64,000 nt of DNA from Maritimibacter fusiformis (GCF_008086115.1 NZ_VSIY01000003.1:62001-126000); one strand, 5' to 3'; positions 16,776-26,896 are shown, counted from the first letter of the stretch. Made by a program: numbers and translations. Notes: generated by a model from the sequence alone, not told the origin.

Positions 16776-18572
16776 CTATTCGGCGGCTTCGATCTCCGAT
16801 GCGGAATGATGCTCCGTATCTTTCAAGATAGGAAGTTCAACTTCAAAAACAGCCCCGCCGCCGGTGCCGTTTCGCGCCGTCAGCCGGCCGCCGAGGTCGG
16901 CCACGATCCCTGACGAGATCGCCAGCCCCAGCCCGACACCGTCGCCGGGCGACTTGGTGGTATAGAACGGTTCGAACAGCCGATCGAAATCCGCCACCCC
17001 CGGCCCGTTGTCGCGCACCGAGATCAGCACCACCTCGCCGCCGGTCAGAAGGATATCCACCTGCGGGTTGTCCACCGTCTTGGTCGCGTCGATCGCGTTG
17101 CGCAGGAGGTTGATCAGCACCTGTTCCAGCCGCACCCGGTCGGCCTCGACCATCACCGGGTCGCGCGGAATGTTGCGGGTGATGCGGACCTGCCGGCGCT
17201 TGAGCTGCGGCTCCATCATCGACAGCGCCGCGGACACGCTTTCGCGCACATCCATCGGTTCGAACGCGTCGCCGCCCTTGCGGGCATAGGATTTCAACTG
17301 CCGGGTGATCGCGCCCATCCGGTCGATCAGATCGTCGATGCGCTGGAAGGAACTCAGCGCCTCCTCCGGGCGCTTGCGCTGCAGCAGCAGCTTGGCACCC
17401 GCCAGATAGGTCTTCATCGCCGCCAGCGGCTGGTTCAATTCGTGGCTGACGGCAGCCGACATTTCGCCGAGCGCCGCCAGTTTCGAGCTTTGCGCCAGCG
17501 TCTGTTCGGCGACCTGAAGGTGCTTCTCGGCCTTCTGGCGCTCGGCGACCTCGCGGTGCAGCGCATCGTTCAACTGACGCAACTCGGCCGATTCGAGCGC
17601 GAACAGCCGTGAGCGCGTGGTGGCGCGGCGGCTGATGACATAGAAGGTCAGCGCCAGCAGAATGGCAAAACCCATGATCTCGAGCGCCAGCACCCCGTTC
17701 ACCCGCTCGCGGACCGATGCGAAGGTGGTGAACGACGCCATGCGCCAGCCCTGGAAGGGAATCCGGGCCTCCTGCCGCATCACGTCGTCGCCGGTGAACA
17801 GCGCCTCGGCGGGCAGCGAGGCCCATTCCGCCGTGGCCTGGATGGCGCGCTCGATCGCGCTGGGCGGCGACATTGCGCTCATCGCCTCGGCCTCGGTCTT
17901 GCCGCGCCATTTCGGCTCGGTCGTCAGGATGATCTGGCCGGTGCTGTCGGTGACCAGCACGGCGTCCGAGATCCCGGCCCATCCCTGTTCGAATTTCAGC
18001 AGGTCGACTTCGACGGCGATCACGCCGATCAACTGGCCGGCGGTCTGAATCCTGCGCGCATAGGTGAAATTGAACCGTCCGATATCGTCCTGGGCGGCGG
18101 TGAAGATGGTGTCGGAGGACCGCAGCGCATTCACGAAATACGGCGCCTGACGCAGCGAGGCGCCGAGCTGTTCGCGGTTGGTCGCGGCCACCACCCGTCC
18201 GGTCTTGTCCAACAGCACCAGCGAGGCCGCGCCGATCTCGTCGCGGTAGGAAATCAGCCGTTGCGACGAGGTGGCGAAATCGTCCGAATTCAGCGCCCCG
18301 ATCAGCGTCGGGTCGCGCGACAGCAAGAGCGGCACCACCGAATTGCGCTGAAGCTCGGAAATCAGGTTGCCGGAATAGAGCGCCAGCCGAAGCTCGGCGC
18401 GCGTGCGCGTGGTTTCGGTATAGCGTTGGGTCAGCCAGTCGTTCGACACCCAGACCACCGCCACCGCCAGCGTCACCAGAACGATCAGAAACAGCCGGGC
18501 GCGCAGCGACAGGCTGGCCGGGGACGGCAGGGTTTCGGCCTGCGGCCGAACGGAGGCGACGGAACGGGCCAT
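16776..18572 (-). CDS. dctB: DctB-like sensor histidine kinase
   Basis: 598 residues. One helix at about 27-45, a periplasmic double-Cache-like sensor (SLVLLDKTGRVVAATNREQL; AVLVTDSTGQIILTT), and a second helix at about 294-312. A coiled coil leads to the H-box AAVSHELNQPLAAMKTYLAG (His near residue 376). The ATPase domain has LRNAIDATK (N box), VRDNGPGV (G1) and GVGLGLAISSGIV (G2). This architecture and the HELNQPL box match the DctB family, which senses C4-dicarboxylates in other organisms. Likely phosphorylates the adjacent response regulator. Confidence 0.88.
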   Translation of the reverse strand: MARSVASVRPQAETLPSPASLSLRARLFLIVLVTLAVAVVWVSNDWLTQRYTETTRTRAELRLALYSGNLISELQRNSVVPLLLSRDPTLIGALNSDDFATSSQRLISYRDEIGAASLVLLDKTGRVVAATNREQLGASLRQAPYFVNALRSSDTIFTAAQDDIGRFNFTYARRIQTAGQLIGVIAVEVDLLKFEQGWAGISDAVLVTDSTGQIILTTEPKWRGKTEAEAMSAMSPPSAIERAIQATAEWASLPAEALFTGDDVMRQEARIPFQGWRMASFTTFASVRERVNGVLALEIMGFAILLALTFYVISRRATTRSRLFALESAELRQLNDALHREVAERQKAEKHLQVAEQTLAQSSKLAALGEMSAAVSHELNQPLAAMKTYLAGAKLLLQRKRPEEALSSFQRIDDLIDRMGAITRQLKSYARKGGDAFEPMDVRESVSAALSMMEPQLKRRQVRITRNIPRDPVMVEADRVRLEQVLINLLRNAIDATKTVDNPQVDILLTGGEVVLISVRDNGPGVADFDRLFEPFYTTKSPGDGVGLGLAISSGIVADLGGRLTARNGTGGGAVFEVELPILKDTEHHSASEIEAAE

Positions 18573-18608
18573 TTGCAGAAGTTACGCCGCGCGGGCGCCC
18601 GCAACAAG

Positions 18609-19277
18609 TCAGGCGGCGACCAGCGACTCGACAAGCGAGCGGAACATTGCCACCCCGTCGGTGCCGCCATGCGCCGCATCCACCGCGCGTTCCGGGTGCG
18701 GCATCATCCCCAGGACCCGCCGGTTGCCCGACAGAACGCCCGCGATCCGGTCGGTCGAGCCGTTGAGATCGTCGGTATAGCGAAACGCCACCCGGTCCTC
18801 GGCCTCGAGCTGGGTCAGGGTCGCGGGGTCGATGTTGTAATTGCCTTCGTGATGCGCCACCGGCAGGGTGATCCGCTGCCCGCGCACGTAGCCGGAGGTG
18901 AAGGCGCTGTCGGCGGTTTCCACCGTCAGATCAATGGGTTTGCAGAGAAACTTGAGGTCGGCGTTGCGCATCAGCGCGCCCGGCAGCAGCCCGGTCTCGG
19001 TCAGGACCTGAAAGCCGTTGCAGATGCCCAGCACATAGCCGCCGCGCCCGGCATGCGCCACCAGCGAGCGCGAGATCGGCGAGCGCGCGGCGATGGCGCC
19101 GCAGCGCAGGTAGTCACCGAAGGAAAAGCCGCCGGGCACGCCGACGATATCGGTATCCTCGGGCAGGTGGTCGTCCTTGTGCCAGACCATGCTGACCTGC
19201 GCGCCGGCGCGCTGGAAGGCGACGGCCATGTCGCGGTCGCAGTTGGACCCGGGAAAGACGAGGACGGCGGCTTTCAT
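18609..19277 (-). CDS. purQ: Phosphoribosylformylglycinamidine synthase glutaminase subunit PurQ
   Basis: 222 residues. Class I amidotransferase fold; nucleophile Cys in GICNGFQVL (about residue 86) and the His/Glu pair in [11 protein letters not shown] near the C-terminus. It supplies ammonia for FGAM formation in purine synthesis, together with PurS and PurL. It lies 226 nt after purS, unusually far for this pair. Confidence 0.96.
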   Translation of the reverse strand: MKAAVLVFPGSNCDRDMAVAFQRAGAQVSMVWHKDDHLPEDTDIVGVPGGFSFGDYLRCGAIAARSPISRSLVAHAGRGGYVLGICNGFQVLTETGLLPGALMRNADLKFLCKPIDLTVETADSAFTSGYVRGQRITLPVAHHEGNYNIDPATLTQLEAEDRVAFRYTDDLNGSTDRIAGVLSGNRRVLGMMPHPERAVDAAHGGTDGVAMFRSLVESLVAA

Positions 19278-19503
19278 GGTGCGCTCCCTGGCGGATATGC
19301 GGTGCTGATACGCGCGCGGCCCACCAAGATCAAGAGGCGCGGCGCGTGATGGAACCCTCGTCCGTCCGGTGCGTTTTTTCCACGTCCCGGCCGCATGTCA
19401 AACGGGCTCGACGGCACGAGGAACGTGGCGGTTTTCCCGTTTTCACGCCACGGCAGCAACGGATTGGCAGGCGAGCCTCTGTCCCGTCTGCGGCCGGGAT
19501 GCC
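19278..19503. other. Intergenic region between purS and purQ
   Basis: 226 nt without a recognisable gene, in an operon where purS and purQ are normally nearly adjacent. A minus-strand reading frame ends on the purQ start codon (ATGA type), but its sequence is Arg/Pro-rich and resembles no known protein. No clear hairpin or promoter found. Confidence 0.5.
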
Positions 19504-19746
19504 TCAGGTGTCGAGCGAGATGGAATAGCTTTCGATCACCGTGTTGGCGAGCAGCTTTTCGCACATCTCGGTGACGCTCGCGCGGGCCTTGTCGGGGTCG
19601 GTCTCGGCCAGGTCCAGTTCGATCACCTTGCCTTGGCGCACCCCGTCGACCCCTTCGAACCCGAGCGAGCCGAGCGCGTGGCGCACCGCCTCGCCCTGCG
19701 GGTCGAGCACGCCCGACTTGAGCATCACATCGACGCGGACTTTCAT
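19504..19746 (-). CDS. purS: Phosphoribosylformylglycinamidine synthase subunit PurS
   Basis: 80 residues, standard length. N-terminus MKVRVDVMLKSGVLDPQGEA and the segment HALGSLGFEGVDGVRQGKVI are diagnostic. It forms the small structural subunit of the three-part FGAM synthase with PurQ and PurL. It follows purC on the same strand. Confidence 0.96.
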   Translation of the reverse strand: MKVRVDVMLKSGVLDPQGEAVRHALGSLGFEGVDGVRQGKVIELDLAETDPDKARASVTEMCEKLLANTVIESYSISLDT

Positions 19747-19827
19747 GCGGCTTCCTTTCCTTCAGACGACCCCGCCCGGACCTTTCGCAATCGTCCCGGC
19801 ACGGGTTTCAGAAAACCCCTGCCCGCC

Positions 19828-20589
19828 TCAGTTGATCAGCGTCGGCTTGGTGGCGTGGGTGACATTGGTGGGCAGCACGCCCAGGCGGCGCGCAACCTCG
19901 GTATAGGCGTCGGTGAGACTGCCCAGGTCGCGGCGGAACACGTCCTTGTCGAGCTTCTGACCGGTCTCGATGTCCCACAGGCGGCACGAATCCGGGCTGA
20001 TCTCGTCGGCCAGGATCAGACGCATGTAGTCGTTGTCCCAGACGCGGCCGATTTCGATCTTGAAATCGACCAGCTTGATCCCGACGGCGAACATCACCCC
20101 GGCCATGAAATCGTTGACCCGCAGCGCCAGGGCGACGATGTCATCCAGATCCTGCTGCGACGCCCAGCCGAAGGCGATGATGTATTCCTCGGGCACCAGC
20201 GGATCGCCTAGCGCGTCGTCCTTGTAGGAAAATTCGATGATCGGGCGCGGCAGCGGCGTGCCTTCCTCCAGCCCCAGCCGCTTGGCCATCGAGCCTGCGG
20301 CGAAATTGCGCACGATCACCTCGAGCGGGATGATCTCCACCTGCCGGATCAACTGCTCGCGCATGTTCAGCCGCTTGATGAAATGCGTCGGCACGCCGAT
20401 ATTGCCCAGCCCGGTCATGAAGAACTCGGACAGGCGGTTGTTCAGCACGCCCTTGCCCTCGATGGTGGCGCGCTTCTCGGCGTTGAAGGCGGTGGCGTCG
20501 TCCTTGAAATACTGCACCAATGTGCCCGGCTCGGGTCCTTCGTAAAGGATCTTGGCCTTGCCTTCGTAGAGCTTCTTGCGTCGTGCCAT
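19828..20589 (-). CDS. purC: SAICAR synthase (phosphoribosylaminoimidazole-succinocarboxamide synthase)
   Basis: 253 residues. Start [13 protein letters not shown] is the family N-terminus; the frame is open further upstream but that part is not PurC-like. Diagnostic stretches are [39 protein letters not shown] and [20 protein letters not shown]. It couples CAIR with aspartate in de novo purine synthesis. First of a purC-purS-purQ group. Confidence 0.97.
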   Translation of the reverse strand: MARRKKLYEGKAKILYEGPEPGTLVQYFKDDATAFNAEKRATIEGKGVLNNRLSEFFMTGLGNIGVPTHFIKRLNMREQLIRQVEIIPLEVIVRNFAAGSMAKRLGLEEGTPLPRPIIEFSYKDDALGDPLVPEEYIIAFGWASQQDLDDIVALALRVNDFMAGVMFAVGIKLVDFKIEIGRVWDNDYMRLILADEISPDSCRLWDIETGQKLDKDVFRRDLGSLTDAYTEVARRLGVLPTNVTHATKPTLIN

Positions 20590-20785
20590 GACAAAACCTT
20601 TCCTCGCGCGCGGGCCGTTGCACGGCCGCGCCTTGGCCGGCGTATAGTCCAATGCCCAAGGCCCCGCAAGCCGGGCCGGGTGGCCGGCGCGGCGATGCCG
20701 ACCGCCGCGCGGGGTCCGCAAGGGGGTTGCCTGATCGCACCGGCGCGGGCATATGAGAGCCGAGTTCAACAGGGGATGCCGAAAC

Positions 20786-21100
20786 ATGTCCATTTTCGAC
20801 GACCGGGAAAGCGCGTTCGAATCCAAATTCGCCCATGACGCGGAAATGCAGTTCAAGGCCGAGGCCCGCTGCAACAAGCTCTTGGCGCTCTGGGCCGCCA
20901 AGAAACTCGGCAAGCCCGAGGACGCGGTGGCGGCCTATGTCGCCGAGGTGATCAAGTCCGATTTCGAAGAGGCCGGGCACGAAGACGTGGTGCGCAAGGT
21001 CGCGGGCGACCTGGGCGATGCCTCGTCGGCGGACGAGGTGCGGCTGAAGCGGGCCGAGTTCCTGGCCCAGGTCAAGGCCGAGCTGGTCGCCGAAAACTGA
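20786..21100 (+). CDS. ATP synthase zeta-type inhibitor subunit (DUF1476)
   Basis: 104 residues. [20 protein letters not shown] is the conserved DUF1476 N-terminus, which in Paracoccus denitrificans is the inhibitory segment of the F1-ATPase zeta subunit. The rest is helical ([20 protein letters not shown]). The ATG is chosen because everything before it in the open frame lacks family similarity. Expected to limit ATP hydrolysis by F1. Divergent from purC. Confidence 0.92.
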   Translation: MSIFDDRESAFESKFAHDAEMQFKAEARCNKLLALWAAKKLGKPEDAVAAYVAEVIKSDFEEAGHEDVVRKVAGDLGDASSADEVRLKRAEFLAQVKAELVAEN

Positions 21101-21248
21101 TCAGCGGCGACGGCTCAAAATCCGCGCGCCGGCCATTGGGTCGGCGCGGCGCGGGCGGCCGGGGCAAACGCTCGATACGCGATGAGACCACAACACCCGC
21201 GCCGGGATGGCCCCGCGCGGGTGCATTAACGTCTGCTCGCAAGCGCCT

Positions 21249-21623
21249 TTAATCCGAGACCTTTTCCTCGACCACAGCCGCGATTGCCTCGGCCCGGGCC
21301 GCGATCTCGGCCAGCGTGTCGGTCACCGCGTCCGGCACCTGCGAGGGCTTCAGCGCATCGCGCGCCTCGGCCAGTTCCGCCTCGAGCTGGGCGATGCGCT
21401 GCTCGGCAAGCTGCAGGTTGTCCTCCATCCCGGCGGTGCGGTCCGCGAGCATCAGGCCCGACATCAGAAGCATCCGGCTTTCGGTCAGGTGGCTCATCTG
21501 GCTGACCAGCGTCGACGCCTCGGTATTGAGCATCTCGGCGGCGGCGTGCAGGAAGTGTTCCTCGCCCTCCTGGCAGGCAACCTCGAAATTGCGGTTGCCG
21601 ATGGTAATGGTCACGTCAGGCAT
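21249..21623 (-). CDS. zapA: Cell division protein ZapA
   Basis: 124 residues from MPDVTITIGNRNFEVACQEG, the canonical ZapA N-terminal beta domain, followed by a long coiled coil (about 65-120). It cross-links FtsZ filaments at the Z ring. The ATG overlaps the preceding coiled-coil gene by 8 nt, so the two are probably co-translated. Confidence 0.9.
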   Translation of the reverse strand: MPDVTITIGNRNFEVACQEGEEHFLHAAAEMLNTEASTLVSQMSHLTESRMLLMSGLMLADRTAGMEDNLQLAEQRIAQLEAELAEARDALKPSQVPDAVTDTLAEIAARAEAIAAVVEEKVSD

Positions 21624-22134
21624 CCGCGGCCCCCTGTTCTGCCGCCGCATGGCGGTCGGTCATGTCCTCGATCAGGCGCGAGACCTCGCCCAAGACCGCG
21701 TCGACCTCGGTCCGGTCCGCGTCCTGGGCGGCGCGCAGCGCGTCAAGCTCGGCCATCATCGACTTGTTCACAAGGTGCGGCTCGGCCACGCCCTCGGCGA
21801 TTGCCTCGCGCAGGGCGGCGTTGTTGGCGCGCAACTCGGCATTGACCCGGGTCAGGCGCGCGATCGCCGCCTCCTCGGCCTCGAGCAGCCCGCGCAGCCG
21901 GTCGACCTCGTTGGACAGGGCGCGCACCGTGCCATCCTGCTTTTCCTTGATCGCCAGCACCCGCGCCTCGAGCTGCGCGTTGGCGGTGCGTTCCTCCTCG
22001 AGTGCGGCCCGCAGGCCGATCACCTCGTCGCTGTCGGCGCCCGGTTCGGGGGCCTTTACCAGCGCGTCCAGCCCGATGCCGATCCGGTCGAGCGCCGTGG
22101 TGATCCGGCTTTGCAGGTCGGTTATGTCGCTCAT
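21616..22134 (-). CDS. zauP: Coiled-coil protein upstream of zapA, ZauP-like
   Basis: 172 residues, almost entirely predicted coiled coil (VIGLRAALEEERTANAQLEA, VDRLRGLLEAEEAAIARLTR). It starts MSDITDLQSRITTALDRIG; the open frame before it is not protein-like. The gene overlaps zapA by 8 nt. In Caulobacter a coiled-coil protein encoded just upstream of zapA (ZauP) binds ZapA and tightens the Z ring. The identification here rests on gene order, overlap and architecture rather than on a sequence signature. Confidence 0.72.
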   Translation of the reverse strand: MSDITDLQSRITTALDRIGIGLDALVKAPEPGADSDEVIGLRAALEEERTANAQLEARVLAIKEKQDGTVRALSNEVDRLRGLLEAEEAAIARLTRVNAELRANNAALREAIAEGVAEPHLVNKSMMAELDALRAAQDADRTEVDAVLGEVSRLIEDMTDRHAAAEQGAADA

Positions 22135-22290
22135 TCTCTGCCCACTCCCAGTTTCTTCTGCAAGACGCGGACGCAACCGGAGGCGGTGGCGTCCGGGCCA
22201 GTCCTGCCCCGCACCCCGATGCGAATCGCCTCCGGAGCCGGGCAAGGGCAAGTTTAACCAATGGCCAGGGGAATTGCGCCCCCTTTGCGG

Positions 22291-22339
22291 TCAAGCACTT
22301 GGCCCGCGTGCTTGACCCAAGCGCCCCGGCTGCTATCAC
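22291..22339 (+). promoter_or_regulatory. Inverted repeat and candidate promoter before tkt
   Basis: Perfect inverted repeat TCAAGCAC / GTGCTTGA (22291-22298 and 22308-22315, 9-nt spacer). Its right arm overlaps a candidate -35 TTGACC (22312-22317), followed after 16 nt by TATCAC (22334-22339). It lies 38 nt before the transketolase GTG. A protein bound at the repeat would cover the -35 box, suggesting repression. Confidence 0.45.
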
Positions 22340-22376
22340 CGGCCCGCAATAGGGCCCCAGACAAGGACAGCACGCC

Positions 22377-24398
22377 GTGGACATCGCAACGCTTCGCAAC
22401 ACACACCCCGAACACTGGATGCGCGCGGCTGCCGTGCGCATGCTGGCGGTGGACGCCGTGCAGGCGGCCAACTCCGGCCACCCCGGAATGCCGATGGGCA
22501 TGGCCGACGTGGCCACCGTGTTGTTCGAAAAACACCTGAAATTCGACGCCTCCAACCCCGACTGGCCCGACCGCGACCGTTTCGTGCTGTCGGCGGGCCA
22601 TGGCTCGATGCTGCTCTATGCGCTGCTGCACCTGACCGGCTACGAGGACATGACGCTCGAGCAGATCCGCAATTTCCGCCAACTGGGCTCGATCACCGCC
22701 GGGCACCCGGAATACGGCCATGCCAAGGGGATCGAGACCACCACCGGCCCGCTGGGCCAGGGTCTGGCCACCGCGGTCGGCATGGCGATGGCCGAGGAAG
22801 CGCTGCGCGCCCGCTTTGGCCGCAAGGTGCAGGACCACTACACCTATGTCATCGCCGGTGACGGCTGCCTGATGGAAGGCATCTCGCACGAGGCGATCGG
22901 GCTGGCCGGGATGCAGAGACTCGGCAAGCTGATCGTGATGTGGGACAACAACAATATCTCCATCGACGGCGAGATTTCCCTGTCCGACGTGACCGACCAG
23001 CGCAAACGCTTCGCGGCCGCCGGCTGGCAGGTTCTGTCCTGCGACGGCCACGACCCCGAGGACATCGACCGCGCGCTGACCGCCGCGAAAGGCTCGAACA
23101 AGCCCACCCTGATCGACTGCAAGACCCACATCGGCCTCGGCTCGGCGTATCAGGACAGCGCCAAGGCGCACGGCTCGCCGCTCGGCGCCGAGAACATCGC
23201 AAAGCTGCGCGAAGTCTATGGCTGGTCGCACCCGGCCTTCGAGGTGCCCGAGGACATCCGCGGCCAGTGGCGCGAGATCGGCGCGCGCGGCGCCGAGGCC
23301 CGCGAGGCGTGGGAGGCGCGCCTGGGTGCCCTCTCCGACCAGCGCCAGGCCGAATTTGCCCGCGTGTTTGCAGGCGGCACGCCGCGCCGGCTGTCCGCGA
23401 CCATCAAGGCGCTGAAAAAGCAGGTGTCCGACGAAGGCCCCAAGGTCGCGACCCGCAAGAGCTCGGAAATGGTGCTCGAGGTGATCAACCCGATCATGCC
23501 CGAGACCATCGGCGGCTCGGCCGACCTGACCGGCTCGAACAACACCCTGACCGCCGGCCTGGGCATTTTCGACCCTTCCAACCGCAAGGGCCGTTACGTG
23601 CATTTCGGCATCCGCGAACACGGCATGGCGGCGGCGATGAACGGCATGGCGCTGCACGGCGGCCTGCGCCCCTACGGCGGCACTTTCCTCGCCTTCACCG
23701 ACTATGCCCGCGGCGCGATGCGGCTGTCCGCGCTGATGGGCGCGCCCGTCACCTACGTGATGACGCATGACTCGATCGGCCTTGGCGAAGACGGCCCGAC
23801 CCACCAGCCGGTCGAGCATCTGGCGATCTGCCGGGCCACCCCCAACACCTGGACCTTCCGGCCCTGCGACACGGTCGAGACCGCCGAGGCCTGGGAACTG
23901 GCGCTGACCTCGACCTCGACGCCGTCGGTGCTGGCGCTCAGCCGCCAGGGCCTGCCGACGCTGCGCCGGGAGCACAAGACCAAGAACCTCACCGCCCAGG
24001 GCGCCTATGTGCTGGCCGAGGCCACCGCCAAGCGCCGCGCGATCCTGATCGCCACCGGCTCGGAGGTCGAGATCGCGATGGCGGCGCGCGAGACACTGGA
24101 GGCCGAAGGCATCGGCACCCGCGTCGTCTCGATGCCGTCGATGGAGCTGTTCGCGGCCCAGGACGAAAGCTACCGCCGCAAGGTGCTGCCCGCCGGCCCG
24201 GTGCGCGTCGGCATCGAGGCGGCGCGGCGCGAAGGCGGCTGGGATCGCTGGCTGCTGGGTGAACGCGGGCGCGAGGCCAAGCAGGCCTTCGTCGGCATGG
24301 ACAGCTTCGGCGCCTCGGCCCCCGCCCCGGCGCTCTACCAGCATTTCGGCATCACCGCCGAGGTGGTGGTGGCCAGGGTCAAGGAATTGCTCGGCTGA
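22377..24398 (+). CDS. tkt: Transketolase
   Basis: 673 residues, usual length. Thiamine diphosphate motif [13 protein letters not shown] to NNNISIDGE, an N-terminal [16 protein letters not shown], and the transketolase signature in the central domain ([20 protein letters not shown]). It transfers two-carbon units in the pentose phosphate pathway. The GTG at 22377 gives [20 protein letters not shown], matching the family. No CbbR-type context is seen, so a Calvin-cycle role is not supported here. Confidence 0.97.
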   Translation: MDIATLRNTHPEHWMRAAAVRMLAVDAVQAANSGHPGMPMGMADVATVLFEKHLKFDASNPDWPDRDRFVLSAGHGSMLLYALLHLTGYEDMTLEQIRNFRQLGSITAGHPEYGHAKGIETTTGPLGQGLATAVGMAMAEEALRARFGRKVQDHYTYVIAGDGCLMEGISHEAIGLAGMQRLGKLIVMWDNNNISIDGEISLSDVTDQRKRFAAAGWQVLSCDGHDPEDIDRALTAAKGSNKPTLIDCKTHIGLGSAYQDSAKAHGSPLGAENIAKLREVYGWSHPAFEVPEDIRGQWREIGARGAEAREAWEARLGALSDQRQAEFARVFAGGTPRRLSATIKALKKQVSDEGPKVATRKSSEMVLEVINPIMPETIGGSADLTGSNNTLTAGLGIFDPSNRKGRYVHFGIREHGMAAAMNGMALHGGLRPYGGTFLAFTDYARGAMRLSALMGAPVTYVMTHDSIGLGEDGPTHQPVEHLAICRATPNTWTFRPCDTVETAEAWELALTSTSTPSVLALSRQGLPTLRREHKTKNLTAQGAYVLAEATAKRRAILIATGSEVEIAMAARETLEAEGIGTRVVSMPSMELFAAQDESYRRKVLPAGPVRVGIEAARREGGWDRWLLGERGREAKQAFVGMDSFGASAPAPALYQHFGITAEVVVARVKELLG

Positions 24399-24458
24399 AC
24401 TGGACCGCCGAGCAACGTCAGAATACAATTCCGCCGTCCGGCTTCGGCCCGGCGGCCC

Positions 24459-25424
24459 TCACGCCTTTCCCTTGAACACCGCCCCCCAGACCGGAGCGAT
24501 CAGTCGGGTGCCGATCGGGATCAGCACCAGCCCCAGCGCCAGCCCGAACACGCCGTCCATCGTCGCCCGCGCGATCCAGGTCACCGTCGGCGCCAATGCC
24601 TCGGAGGCCAGCCCGCCCACCAGCCCGGCCCAGTGGTGGATGAAATCGTAGATCGGGTGCCAGCCCAGAGTGTGCATCCCGTGCACCACGATGTTGCCGC
24701 CGACCCAGAGCATCGCGGCGGTGCCCACGATGGTCAGAAGCCGCAGGAACCCCGGCATCCCGCGCACCAGCATGCAGCCGGCCTTGCGGGTCAAGGCCCA
24801 TTCGCCGCGCTCGGCCATGACGAGGCCGATGTCGTCGGCCTTCACGATCAGCGCCACCGGCCCATAGACAGCCGCCGTGACCCCGATCGCCACCACCGCG
24901 AGCGTCGCGGCGTCCATCCAGATGGTCGAATGCGGGATCGCGGCCAGCGCGATGGTCATGATCTCGGCCGACAGGATGAAGTCGGTCTTGATCGCCCCGG
25001 CCACCTTGGTTTTCTCCAGATGGGTCGGATCGCCGGGAACCTTCGGGGCCGCGTCGACGACATGTTCGTGCGGAAACAGCGCGTGCCAGATCTTCTCGGC
25101 ACCCTCAAAGCACAGGTAGGCCCCGCCCAGCATCAGCAGGGGCGAGATCAGCCAGGGCGCGAAGGCCGACAGGATCAGCCCGGCGGGCAACAGGAACAAC
25201 AGCTTGTTGCGGATCGAGCCGCGTGCGATCTTGCCGACGATCGGCAATTCGCGGGCCGGGGCGAACCCGACCAGGTATTTCGGCGTCACCGCGGCGTCGT
25301 CGATCAGCGCACCGGCGGCCTTGGCCCCGGCCTTGGCCGCCTGCCCCGCGATATCGTCGACCGAGGCCGCCGCCACCTTGGCAATCGCCGCAACGTCGTC
25401 CAGAAGTGCCAGTAGTCCGCTCAT
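24459..25424 (-). CDS. DUF808 (YedI-like) inner-membrane protein
   Basis: 321 residues, several membrane helices (for example LLFLLPAGLILSAFAPWLIS, TLAVVAIGVTAAVYGPVALI, GVFGLALGLVLIPIG). N-terminus SGLLALLDDVAAIAKVAAAS and TPKYLVGFAPARELPIVGKI are diagnostic of DUF808. Function unknown; E. coli YedI is the named relative. Convergent with tkt, divergent from the small membrane peptide gene. Confidence 0.9.
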   Translation of the reverse strand: MSGLLALLDDVAAIAKVAAASVDDIAGQAAKAGAKAAGALIDDAAVTPKYLVGFAPARELPIVGKIARGSIRNKLLFLLPAGLILSAFAPWLISPLLMLGGAYLCFEGAEKIWHALFPHEHVVDAAPKVPGDPTHLEKTKVAGAIKTDFILSAEIMTIALAAIPHSTIWMDAATLAVVAIGVTAAVYGPVALIVKADDIGLVMAERGEWALTRKAGCMLVRGMPGFLRLLTIVGTAAMLWVGGNIVVHGMHTLGWHPIYDFIHHWAGLVGGLASEALAPTVTWIARATMDGVFGLALGLVLIPIGTRLIAPVWGAVFKGKA

Positions 25425-25557
25425 GCCCGCCCCGATCCGCCTGTGATTTGCGCGACCCTACCGCAACTGCACGGGCGGACAAAACCCCGCACATGCCCTT
25501 CCGGGCGCGCGGCGAATTTCCTTGCCCGGCGCGGGGGGATGCGACAGAAACCGGGGC

Positions 25558-25701
25558 ATGACCAACAGGATCGCCCTCGGCCTTGCCCTGATCATCATCG
25601 CCGTCTTCGCGCTCGACGCCTTCGCGTTCGGCGGCGGGCTGCCGGTGTTCCTGGGCCGCAAGCTCTATGCCCTGCTCGATTGGCTGGCGTTCTGGCGGTA
25701 A
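25558..25701 (+). CDS. Small single-span membrane peptide (47 aa)
   Basis: Encodes MTNRIALGLALIIIAVFALD followed by AFAFGGGLPVFLGRKLYALL and DWLAFWR. It has one strong transmembrane helix near residues 5-24 and a second amphipathic segment. The ribosome site is weak (GGGG before the ATG). Small proteins starting MTNRIALG... before gap are, to my recollection, common in Rhodobacterales. Short, but codon use (third-position GC) agrees with its neighbours. Function unknown. Confidence 0.65.
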   Translation: MTNRIALGLALIIIAVFALDAFAFGGGLPVFLGRKLYALLDWLAFWR

Positions 25702-25815
25702 CGCAAACATCGGCTTTGCGACACTGTATCACTTGACCTCCGGGCGAAAATCGCGACCTTGGCCGCGGCTGCCCCCACGCGCCGTGCGGGGCTATTTTGA
25801 GCTTCTGGAGGTCAC

Positions 25816-26817
25816 ATGACGGTCAAGGTCGCAATCAACGGATTCGGGCGGATCGGGCGCAACGTGTTGCGCGCGATCATGGAATCGGGACGCAACGATA
25901 TCGAGGTGGTCGCGATCAACGATCTGGGTCCGGTGGAAACCAACGCCCACCTGATGCGCTACGACTCGGTGCACGGCAAGTTCCCGGGCACCGTCAAGGT
26001 GGTGGGCGACACCATCGACGTGGGCCAGGGCCCGATCAAGGTGACCGCGATCCGCGACCCCAAGGAACTGCCGTGGTCGGATGTCGACATCGCGCTGGAG
26101 TGCACCGGCATCTTCACCGCCCGTGACAAGGCCGCGGCGCATCTCGAGAACGGTTCCAGCCGGGTGCTGATCTCCGCCCCCGGCGCGGGTGCGGACAAGA
26201 CCATCGTCTATGGCGTCAACCACGACACCCTGACCGCCGAGGACACGGTCGTGTCGAACGCGTCCTGCACCACCAACTGCCTGTCGCCGGTCGCCAAGGT
26301 GCTGAACGACACCATCGGCATCACCCGCGGCTTCATGACCACCATCCACTCCTACACCGGCGACCAGCCGACGCTGGACACCATGCACAAGGATCTCTAC
26401 CGCGCCCGCGCCGCGGCGATGTCGATGATCCCCACCTCGACCGGGGCGGCCAAGGCCGTTGGCCTGGTGCTGCCGGAACTGAACGGCAAGCTCGACGGCG
26501 TGGCGATCCGGGTGCCGACGCCCAACGTCTCGGTCGTCGACCTGGTGTTCGAAGCCGCCCGCGACACCACCGTGGACGAGGTCAACGCCGCCATCCGCGC
26601 CGCCGCCGATGGCCCGATGAAGGGCATCCTCGGCTATACCGACGAGCCTCTGGTCTCGATCGACATCAACCACGACCCGCACAGCTCGGTCTTCCACATG
26701 GACCAGACCAAGGTGATGGACGGCACCATGGTGCGCATCCTGACCTGGTATGACAACGAATGGGGTTTTTCGAACCGTATGGCCGACACCGCCGTCGCGA
26801 TGGGCAAGCTGATCTGA
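25816..26817 (+). CDS. gap: Glyceraldehyde-3-phosphate dehydrogenase, type I
   Basis: 333 residues. N-terminal NAD site [17 protein letters not shown], catalytic Cys in [16 protein letters not shown] (near residue 155), and C-terminal [17 protein letters not shown]. It interconverts GAP and 1,3-bisphosphoglycerate. A good ribosome site GGAGG lies 7 nt before the ATG; a hairpin terminator follows directly. Confidence 0.98.
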   Translation: MTVKVAINGFGRIGRNVLRAIMESGRNDIEVVAINDLGPVETNAHLMRYDSVHGKFPGTVKVVGDTIDVGQGPIKVTAIRDPKELPWSDVDIALECTGIFTARDKAAAHLENGSSRVLISAPGAGADKTIVYGVNHDTLTAEDTVVSNASCTTNCLSPVAKVLNDTIGITRGFMTTIHSYTGDQPTLDTMHKDLYRARAAAMSMIPTSTGAAKAVGLVLPELNGKLDGVAIRVPTPNVSVVDLVFEAARDTTVDEVNAAIRAAADGPMKGILGYTDEPLVSIDINHDPHSSVFHMDQTKVMDGTMVRILTWYDNEWGFSNRMADTAVAMGKLI

Positions 26818-26838
26818 CCCCAATGTGAAAAACACCAG

Positions 26839-26868
26839 GAAAGCCCGGCCAGCGCCGGGCTTTTCTCT
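26839..26868 (+). terminator. Intrinsic terminator of gap
   Basis: Perfect 9-bp stem AAGCCCGGC / GCCGGGCTT with 4-nt loop CAGC, followed by TTTTCT, starting 24 nt after the gap stop codon. Confidence 0.88.
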
Positions 26869-26896
26869 GCGCCCCACGCAAAACGGAAGGGCGGCG

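Noticed and set aside
19274-19564. 96-codon minus-strand frame ending on the purQ start
   Set aside because: Overlaps purS and is Arg/Pro-rich without family resemblance; stop overlap with purQ is likely chance.
22254-24428. 724-codon minus-strand frame antisense to transketolase
   Set aside because: The transketolase motifs on the plus strand are unmistakable; the antisense product is Gly/Ala/Arg/His low complexity.
24399-24458. Hairpin between tkt and DUF808
   Set aside because: GCCGTCCGGC / CCCGGCGGC is imperfect and has no T tract; not listed as a terminator.
26825-26896. Earlier start for the sulfotransferase
   Set aside because: Would place the gap terminator hairpin inside the coding sequence; ATG at 26897 has a ribosome site and matches the fold.
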